Below, in pieces: positions 53,937 to 60,721 of a stretch of 64,000 nucleotides of DNA; the stretch's first letter is position 1, and each line of letters starts with the position of its first letter. Made by a program: the position numbers and the translations under genes. A model generated the notes under the pieces. It ran no database searches. It was given only the letters and a program-made list of their open reading frames with translations, and was not told where the DNA came from. Where the stretch lies: assembly GCF_013409985.1 (NCBI RefSeq), contig NZ_JACCBY010000001.1, forward strand, positions 868,001-932,000, in the 5' to 3' direction. Source of the stretch: Sphingomonas melonis. Its GTDB lineage: Bacteria; Pseudomonadota; Alphaproteobacteria; Sphingomonadales; Sphingomonadaceae.

Positions 53937-56357
53937 TCATCTCGACACGATCAGGCGGGTCCTTGCCGACTTCAGGGGATACGCGCGGCCGCGCCAGACG
54001 AATTCGCCCGGCAAGGATGCGGGCCGGTCGATCTCCACGGATAGTCGTTCGCCGGAAACGCGATAGCGCACCTTCACCGGGCCCGCTGGGGTCGCCGCGG
54101 TGGCGTCCACCTCCGTAAGCGTGCCGATGCTGGGCGCGACGCGCAGCGTGCGGTAGCCCGCCGATCCCGGTCCGATCCCGGCGACGATGCCGAGGAGGTC
54201 GGCCGTCGGGTGGGCACTCCATGCATGGGTGTCCGAGCGGGGATGGCCACGTTCCTCCGGCCAGGTCGTGTAGTTGAGCTTCAGGAGGTCGCGCCACGTG
54301 TCAAGCAGCTGCAGGTAGCGGTCGCCCTGACCGGCATGGGCGAAGGCCTGCGCGAGATACCATGCGAAGTAGTAGCTGGTGGTGAACATGCCCTCGGGAG
54401 CATCGATGCCCTTTGCGGGCACGACGATCCTGTTGAGGATGCCGGGCGCTTCCGCGGGGGATGCAACGTCGTAGAGGATGGCCAGCGCGTTCATGTGCTG
54501 GCTGTAGAGATCCCCCGACGGGTTGTCCGCGAATAGGCCTCGAGCGGGCTTCCAGCAACGTTCGCGGATGGCCGCCGCGAGCCGCTCCGCACGCGATGCA
54601 TCTTCCGAGGCGACGGTCTGGTCGCCCGCCGTCGCCTCGACCCGCGCGCCCTGCTGGAGAGCGCCGAGGTACGCGACGCTCACGAGGCAGCTCTCGTTGG
54701 TCGTCCCGTACGAGGGGAAACGCGTGCGGTCGTTTACCGACTGGCCGGCCCAGTCGATGAAGTTCCATTGCGGCGTCAGGCCGAGAAGCCCGCTCGGCTG
54801 CTGGAACCGGGCGAACCAGTCCAGCACCTTGCGCATGCGCGCGACGTTGCGGACCAGCGGAGCCGTATCGGGTTGACGTGCGCGCCAGTCGTCCAGCATG
54901 CCGACCCAGAGGAGCGAGAACGGCGCGATGACGTTCGTGAAGCGCTGCGGATAGGCTCCGTCCATCAATCCCCCGTCGATGTCGGATGCGGCGAAGATGT
55001 CGATCGCCTGTTCCGCAAGCCGCGGATCTCCGGAGACGGAGTAGGAGATGAGCATCTGCAGCCGGGCGTCGCCTGCGTACTGCAGCTGTTCCCAGTACGA
55101 CGAGTCCATGTAGGTCTCGTGCGCATCGACCCTCGCGGTACGCCAACCTATGTCGAAGATGCGCTTCAATGACGGATCGCTGCTCGTGAAGTCAGCCACC
55201 TTCGCGAAGGGGTATCCCGTCTCGTTGACGCGCATCCCGCGCAGCGTCAGCGGCTGGCCTTTCGTCTGCACGTTGATCTCGGCATATCGCCACGTCCGCC
55301 ACCACAACGTCTCGAAGCTGCGCGGCTGGCCGTCGGGCATGAAGGTGTCGAAGATGCCCTGCGGCTTCAGGTTTCCGATGACGTTGCGGTCACCCTTGTG
55401 CAGCTTCTCGTCGTAGAGCGCTTCGGCCCATTTCACCGTCACGGTGGCGCCCGCGCCGCCGGACACGTCCAGCCCGGGATACGCCGAGATCATCGCGTCG
55501 CGCTGGATCAGCAGGGTCGCCTTGGAGTTCGCCGGGATCGTGACGGGCTTCGAGGGGAAGTTCGTGCCTCCGGGCAGGTCGGTCCTCACGACTCTGCCGA
55601 CGGACGCTGGCGAGTATGACTGGGGCGGGAGACGGTCCAGGACCATCCCGCGCTTCGCGGCGGCGGGCGCCGGCACCGCGGCCTGCCAGCCGGCACCGGT
55701 CTCCATCGGCCCGGTCCAGGTGAAATCGCTCTTCGCCGCGTCGATGAACTCGGGAGGCGCGGCGAGATAGTAGAGCTGATCGCTGAGCTGCTTCTGGCTT
55801 GGGGTGAATCCTCGGCCGTTCTCGATCTTCACACGCCAGCCCGGTCCGTCGGTCGAGATGCTCGCGCCGACGTGCTCGTCGATCAGCCGGAAGCCGGTGG
55901 CTACACTCTGCTGAAAGCTCGGTGAGGTCTGCTTGAGTCTGGCGGCGTAACGTAGCCCATCCATGCCGAGGGGCGAGATGTTGGGCGGGATCCGCACAGG
56001 CTGCACACCGTTCCACACCACCGCCGCCACGACATTGGGTCCACGCCGCAGATGGGAAGCTATGTCGATGGTCTGGTCACGCCAATGGTTCACGTCGCCC
56101 GTGGACGGCCCTGACGCGACCCGTGCCCCGTTGACGAACAGGATGAAGCGGTTGTCCGCGGTCACCCGGATCGGGAAGCGGACGGGAACGGTGGACTGCT
56201 CGAACGCCCTGCGGAAGTGCAGCACGACCGGGACGGTGTCCGCCGCCGCGGCAGGATGGCTGATCCAGCCTTCCGCGCTCGGACCATCCGCGAAGGCGGG
56301 TGGACCGAACGCACCGGCTAGCAGGGTCGCTATCGAGATCTTCAGCAGCATTCGCAT
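53937..56357 (-). CDS. GH78-type alpha-L-rhamnosidase, secreted
   Basis: This 806-residue enzyme starts at ATG 56357 (MRMLLKISIATLLAGAFGPPAFAD), preceded by a GGGAGAC site. N-terminal beta-domains contain the carbohydrate-binding-like FRRAFEQSTVPVRFPIRVTADNRFILFVNGARVASGP. The (alpha/alpha)6 barrel includes DAHETYMDSSYWEQLQYAGDARLQ, which carries the conserved acidic pair of rhamnosidases, and GLMDGAYPQRF. The C-terminal RSDTHAWSAHPTADLLGIVAGI is typical of GH78. It removes terminal rhamnose from plant rhamnosides, pectin side chains or flavonoid glycosides. It lies 155 bp downstream of the GH3 gene on the same strand. Confidence 0.88.
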   Translation of the reverse strand: MRMLLKISIATLLAGAFGPPAFADGPSAEGWISHPAAAADTVPVVLHFRRAFEQSTVPVRFPIRVTADNRFILFVNGARVASGPSTGDVNHWRDQTIDIASHLRRGPNVVAAVVWNGVQPVRIPPNISPLGMDGLRYAARLKQTSPSFQQSVATGFRLIDEHVGASISTDGPGWRVKIENGRGFTPSQKQLSDQLYYLAAPPEFIDAAKSDFTWTGPMETGAGWQAAVPAPAAAKRGMVLDRLPPQSYSPASVGRVVRTDLPGGTNFPSKPVTIPANSKATLLIQRDAMISAYPGLDVSGGAGATVTVKWAEALYDEKLHKGDRNVIGNLKPQGIFDTFMPDGQPRSFETLWWRTWRYAEINVQTKGQPLTLRGMRVNETGYPFAKVADFTSSDPSLKRIFDIGWRTARVDAHETYMDSSYWEQLQYAGDARLQMLISYSVSGDPRLAEQAIDIFAASDIDGGLMDGAYPQRFTNVIAPFSLLWVGMLDDWRARQPDTAPLVRNVARMRKVLDWFARFQQPSGLLGLTPQWNFIDWAGQSVNDRTRFPSYGTTNESCLVSVAYLGALQQGARVEATAGDQTVASEDASRAERLAAAIRERCWKPARGLFADNPSGDLYSQHMNALAILYDVASPAEAPGILNRIVVPAKGIDAPEGMFTTSYYFAWYLAQAFAHAGQGDRYLQLLDTWRDLLKLNYTTWPEERGHPRSDTHAWSAHPTADLLGIVAGIGPGSAGYRTLRVAPSIGTLTEVDATAATPAGPVKVRYRVSGERLSVEIDRPASLPGEFVWRGRAYPLKSARTRLIVSR

Positions 56358-56512
56358 CGTAGTCTCCCAGTCTGGGCAGATCGATCTGCCATGCGGTTCA
56401 GCGGCAAGCGCGCGATCCGCCCTGATCTGCGGGCCGGTATTGCGTCTCGACTGGGCGCGTCGGCTTCGTTTGAACCTTGGAGCGGAAACGGACGCGCCCC
56501 ACGACCCGCCTC

Positions 56513-58873
56513 CTAGCGTACCGTCAAGGTGGCGTAGTCGAGCGACGCGGAGCTGTTCCCGGAATAGATGCGGAACGCGCCGGGTTCGACCGTCCACTTC
56601 ATGTCGGCGTCCCAGAAGGCGAGCTCGTCGGGGCCGAGGTCGAACGACACCGTTCGGCGCTCCCCTGGCTTCAAAGTGACGCGGCGGAACGCCTTCAACT
56701 CGAGAGTGGGGCGGGGGACCGACGACACCATGTCGCGGATATAGACCTGCACGACCTCGTCTCCCGCTCTGCTACCGCTGTTCGTCACGTCGACATCGAC
56801 GCGGAAACGGCCGTTCCGATCGATCTCCGTCGCATTCAGGCGCGGAGCGGCGAGCACGAAGGTCGTGTAGCTCAGGCCGTGGCCGAACGGGTATAGAGGC
56901 CGTCGCTTGCCCTCGACGTAGGGCGACTTGTCCGAAGAGGGGTGACGGTTGTAGAACGACGGCAGATCACCGACGGAACGTGGGATCGAGACGGCCATCT
57001 TGCCGCCCGGACTGATCTTCCCGAAGATCATGTCGGCGACGGCGTTTCCACCCTGCTCGCCGAGATACCAACCCTCCACCAGGGCGTTCGCCTTGTCCGC
57101 CAGCGTGTTGACGGCGAGGGGGCGCCCGTTGAGCAGCAGCGCGACGACCGGCTTGCCGGTGGCGAGCACCGCCTCGACGAGCGCATCCTGATCGCCGTAG
57201 AGGTTGAGGGTGTCGCGGTCGCCGGGTGCGGCGGCGCTGATCGTCTCCCGCGTGACCTGCTCGTTGTCACCGACCACAAGGAGAACGACGTCCGACCGCG
57301 CGGCGAGCGCGGCAGCCTCCTTGATACGGGCTGCATTGTCCGCAGGCGGTACGGACTTGGCTGGACGCGTGGGCAGGCGCTGCCCGCGGGCGTCAGGCTG
57401 AGTGATCCAGACTCCGTCCGCATGCTCGACGCGCATGGCGCCCCCAGCTGCGGCCGTTATGCCCTCGAGCACGCCGACGGCGTGCTCAGGGAGCCCGGAG
57501 TAACCGCCGAGGACGGCCTCCTTCGCGTTGGGGCCGATCACGGCCAGCGTCATCTTGCGAGAAGGATCGAGAGGGAGGATGCCGTCGTTCTTGAGCAGCA
57601 CGAGAGCCTTCTGCGCCGCGGTGCGCGCGAGCGCGGCGCCGGCCGGGTCCGTCAGGACCTTCGCCGCTCGGCGGACGTCGACATAGGGCTGCTCGAAGAG
57701 CCCCGCCTCGAACTTCAAGGATAGGACCCTCGCGACGGCGGCATCGACGCTCGCCACCGGAACCCGGCCGCTGCGGACCAGGGCGGGCAGCGTTTTATAG
57801 GCGACGCTGTCCGGAAGATCCACGTCGACGCCGGCATGCATCGCCAGGGCGGCGGCGTCCTCGGGACCATCGCCCATCTTATGGAGACCGACGAGTTCGT
57901 CGATGCCGCCATAGTCGCTAAGATAGAGCCCCTCGAACCCGAGAAGCTCGCGGCCGACCTCCTGCAGCAGGTGACGGTTCGCGTGGGCCGGGACACCTCC
58001 GACCTCGTTGTACGACGGCATCACGATCGCTGCCTTGCCCTTCCGGATCGCCTTGGCGAAGGGCGGAAGGTAGGTCTCGCGCAGCATGCGCTCCGACATG
58101 TCCGACGGTCCGACGTTTATCCCGTTCTGGGGGGCGCCGTGGATGAAGTGCTTGAGGGTCGCGAACAGGCGGTCGGGACCGACCGGCCGCGTCGGGCCCT
58201 GCAGGCCGCGTACCGCCGCGAGTCCCATCTCGCCGACCAGATGCGGGTCTTCGCCGAAGAATTCCTCGTTGCGCCCCCAGCGGGGGTCGCGGACGAGGTC
58301 GAGCACGGGGCTCAACGCCACGGTCACGCCGCGGGTACGGGCCTGACGTGCGGTGTACGTGAAGATCCTTTCGATCAGCTCCGGGTCCCAGGTGCTTCCG
58401 AGGGCAGGGGGCACCGGGAAGCTGGTGGCCCCCTTGACCGCGAGGCCGTGGGCCGTCTCCTCGTGGAAGATCAGAGGAATACCCAGACGCGTGCCTTCGA
58501 CGGCGTGCCGCTGCGCCGCGTTCATGAAGGTCACGGTCTCTTCGGGCTCGCGGAAGGCGGTGATCGCGTACCTGGCGAGCCCCGCCGTATCCGACGGTCG
58601 ACCGATCTGACCGATGCCATCGGGCATCACCTTGGCAGCCTTTTCCGGAGAGTATTCACCGGTCTTGAGATCGAGGATCTTGTCCTTGCGGAACCAGATG
58701 CAGCATAGCTGCGCCGCCTTCTCCTCCAGCGTCATTCGCCCCAGAAGATCGCGGACGCGGTCGGCGATCGGCGCCCGGCGGTCGCGATAGATCGTCGTCG
58801 TCTGGGACCATGCGGGAGTCGCCATGACGATGGCACTGGTGGCCAGCAGACTGCGGCGAGTCAGGTTCATCAA
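56513..58873 (-). CDS. GH3 family beta-glucosidase, secreted
   Basis: This 786-residue enzyme starts MMNLTRRSLLATSAIVMATPAWSQ (signal). The barrel domain contains MTLEEKAAQLCCIW, SPVLDLVRDPRWGRNEEFFGEDP and the nucleophile Asp in GFEGLYLSDYGGIDEL. The second domain reads ALVLLKNDGILPLD and VALLLNGRPLAVN, and the C-terminal FnIII domain contains YPFGHGLSYTTFVL. It is full length and intact, unlike the related pseudogene at 44301-46630. It should cleave beta-glucosides or beta-xylosides. The operator copy 27 bp upstream and the GH78 gene downstream suggest they are co-expressed. Confidence 0.93.
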   Translation of the reverse strand: MMNLTRRSLLATSAIVMATPAWSQTTTIYRDRRAPIADRVRDLLGRMTLEEKAAQLCCIWFRKDKILDLKTGEYSPEKAAKVMPDGIGQIGRPSDTAGLARYAITAFREPEETVTFMNAAQRHAVEGTRLGIPLIFHEETAHGLAVKGATSFPVPPALGSTWDPELIERIFTYTARQARTRGVTVALSPVLDLVRDPRWGRNEEFFGEDPHLVGEMGLAAVRGLQGPTRPVGPDRLFATLKHFIHGAPQNGINVGPSDMSERMLRETYLPPFAKAIRKGKAAIVMPSYNEVGGVPAHANRHLLQEVGRELLGFEGLYLSDYGGIDELVGLHKMGDGPEDAAALAMHAGVDVDLPDSVAYKTLPALVRSGRVPVASVDAAVARVLSLKFEAGLFEQPYVDVRRAAKVLTDPAGAALARTAAQKALVLLKNDGILPLDPSRKMTLAVIGPNAKEAVLGGYSGLPEHAVGVLEGITAAAGGAMRVEHADGVWITQPDARGQRLPTRPAKSVPPADNAARIKEAAALAARSDVVLLVVGDNEQVTRETISAAAPGDRDTLNLYGDQDALVEAVLATGKPVVALLLNGRPLAVNTLADKANALVEGWYLGEQGGNAVADMIFGKISPGGKMAVSIPRSVGDLPSFYNRHPSSDKSPYVEGKRRPLYPFGHGLSYTTFVLAAPRLNATEIDRNGRFRVDVDVTNSGSRAGDEVVQVYIRDMVSSVPRPTLELKAFRRVTLKPGERRTVSFDLGPDELAFWDADMKWTVEPGAFRIYSGNSSASLDYATLTVR

Positions 58874-58900
58874 AATCCTCCCCTTTTGTGATTAGCCCCC

Positions 58901-58922
58901 CAATCGTACGATCTAGGCGATT
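58901..58922. promoter_or_regulatory. TetR-type operator, copy 8 (GH3-GH78)
   Basis: On the minus strand it reads AATCGCCT, AGATC, GTACGATTG, 27 bp before the GH3 start. The outer AAT/ATT symmetry is present. Confidence 0.7.
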
Positions 58923-59035
58923 TGTAAAGATGTTCGGCTTCGCCGCGCCGGCCGCCCGTCTCCTTGTGGATGGCGGTTCCGGACGTTTGGACGAGCGCGC
59001 TGCGTCTTTGTTGCGACATGGACTGGACGCCGTGA

Positions 59036-59869
59036 TCAGGTGGTAAACTGCCAAGGTTGCAGACCTTCGCGGAACAGCCTGATCACGAAATTCAGATGTC
59101 GCATGCCGTCGTCCGCATCGGGTGCCGAGGTGCCAGCGGCGGCGGCGCGCTGGATGCCGGAAAGGAGCATGACGATGAACGCTTCCGCCAAACGGCCAGC
59201 ATCGTCGGCCGCGATCCCTCTCTGCGCGAGAAGATCTGCGACCGGAGCGGTGATGAGGCCGCTACCCACTTCCAGGGCGTGCCTCACCGCCTCGAATTCC
59301 GGTCCTTCCCGGAACAGGAGCCTCGTCATCTTCAGCGAATAGTCGCTGGAGAGGGCGGGCAGCAGGGCCGCACCATATTCGTGCAGCGAAGCCTCGAGGT
59401 CGGTTCCGGGATCGAGCGGTGGCAGATCTAGCTCCGCCGTGCCATCGACGATGCAGGCTTCGAACAGGGCGGCCTTGTCCCGGTGCCAGAGATACAGCGT
59501 GCGCTTCGACACACCTGCGCTTCGGGCAATGCGCTCCATGGTTGCGGCGCGATACCCATGCAAAAGGAATTCTTCGCGAGCGGCGTCGATCACGATGGCG
59601 CGGCGAGCCAAGATGGCGGCGGGCGACGGTCTCCCCTTTGGCGCGCGCTTCGGTACTCCGTCGGACGCGGACGCGGACCTGGACGATTTACCGGCCGCGG
59701 GATCACCTATCGTCCCGACGCCCACGTCGCCATTGCCAATGGGGACCTTGGTTTTCCCCTCGTCGTCACATCCGTTCGTTATGCTTGCTGGCCGGGTCAG
59801 ATCGTCGTCTCCTGGAGGCGAACTTGGTTGGTCCGCTCGCGACGACCCTAGTGAACCGATCGGTTTCAA
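59036..59869 (-). CDS. TetR/AcrR-family regulator, long N-terminus
   Basis: This protein has up to 277 residues. The first 85 are low-complexity and may not be translated; no better ATG is available. The HTH spans about 90-135 (VIDAAREEFLLHGYRAATMERIARSAGVSKRTLYLWHRDKAALF). The C-terminal domain (YSLKMTRLLFREGPEFEAVR) resembles AcrR-type regulators. It is encoded 162 bp upstream of, and in the same direction as, the GH3 gene with operator copy 8 in between. It is the second candidate regulator of the operator family. The recognition helix (SKRTLYLWHRDKAAL) is similar to that of the other TetR protein (SKGTLYSRHPSKEAL), so both might bind the same site. Confidence 0.82.
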   Translation of the reverse strand: MKPIGSLGSSRADQPSSPPGDDDLTRPASITNGCDDEGKTKVPIGNGDVGVGTIGDPAAGKSSRSASASDGVPKRAPKGRPSPAAILARRAIVIDAAREEFLLHGYRAATMERIARSAGVSKRTLYLWHRDKAALFEACIVDGTAELDLPPLDPGTDLEASLHEYGAALLPALSSDYSLKMTRLLFREGPEFEAVRHALEVGSGLITAPVADLLAQRGIAADDAGRLAEAFIVMLLSGIQRAAAAGTSAPDADDGMRHLNFVIRLFREGLQPWQFTT

Positions 59870-60338
59870 GGAAGAGGGCTAACCCGAGAGGTTGATCTTT
59901 CGTGACATTGGAAGCCCGTCCACTGAACCTCGACACGATCACAGCTTTCGCTCCGACCCAATGTTGCAGCCTCTCACATGATCAGCCATTTCTATCCGCC
60001 CTCGAACGTGTCTCCTGCATTGGAGGCGTTCCTGCCGCCGATGCAGGATTGGCGTCGATGATGATGAGCCGCTTGTCGACGCTAGGCCCGACATGCGCCC
60101 CAGCGCATACGTATGTCCGTCCCGCGGACAACAGGCTCGTCGGCTCAGCGGGTGCCGCACCGGCAAGAGACGTCCACCACGCCGGCCGTGGCCCTGTCGG
60201 CGTAGGCGGGAGCATTATCCATTTCGATCAGGAGGCCAACCGCGATCCCCGCCGGCCGTGATTTCAGATGGAACGATGCGATGCGGCGACGCCTTCCGCC
60301 TTCGCACCGCATGGTTCGAGCGCGGCGCTGCGCGTGTC
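59870..60338. other. Boundary region before the caspase locus, no gene seen
   Basis: Several short frames overlap on both strands in this 469-bp stretch without family signatures. It separates the metabolic island from the defence-like locus and could be an integration boundary, but no repeat or tRNA was found. Confidence 0.45.
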
Positions 60339-60707
60339 CTACACCTTCTCGATCGTTATCTGCGGCGACGAATCGGCGGCGATCCTTTCCAGGGCCTCGC
60401 TGGCGAGATCGGCTATCGAGATCGACTGTCCCCGATCGTGCAGGACCACGCGATACCTCTTCTTCTTCTGCGATTGCCAGAAGTTTAATACGGTGATGGT
60501 CGTGCTGATCGAGCTCATGGTGAGGCTTGCGATCGACAGCCCGATCATGATGGCGGACTTCGATCCTTCCACACCCACCGTGGCAGGCGTCGCGTGGACA
60601 CCTTCCGCACGTAGCAGGTCGGCCAGCTCCCGCAGGTCCGGCGAGACGCTGGCATCGAAGCTACCATTGAGCGATATCTGCAGACCCACATGCAACTCCT
60701 TTTCCAT
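60339..60707 (-). CDS. EACC1-like small membrane-segment protein, partner of the caspase protein
   Basis: This 122-residue protein starts at ATG 60707 (MEKELHVGLQISLNG). A beta-alpha N-terminal half (DLRELADLLRAEGVHATPA) leads into one hydrophobic segment near 51-77 (AIMIGLSIASLTMSSISTTITVLNFW). A basic QKKKRYRVVLHD strand follows and the C-terminal helix and strand end SSPQITIEKV. The order (strand-rich start, LRxLxxxL helix, single membrane helix, basic strand, closing helix) resembles effector-associated constant component 1 proteins found beside prokaryotic caspase and NTPase conflict genes. It is divergent from the caspase gene, with 14 bp between starts. A longer start at 60770 would overlap that gene. 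Assignment is by pattern only. Confidence 0.6.
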   Translation of the reverse strand: MEKELHVGLQISLNGSFDASVSPDLRELADLLRAEGVHATPATVGVEGSKSAIMIGLSIASLTMSSISTTITVLNFWQSQKKKRYRVVLHDRGQSISIADLASEALERIAADSSPQITIEKV

Positions 60708-60721
60708 AAGCTCGGGGCCGA

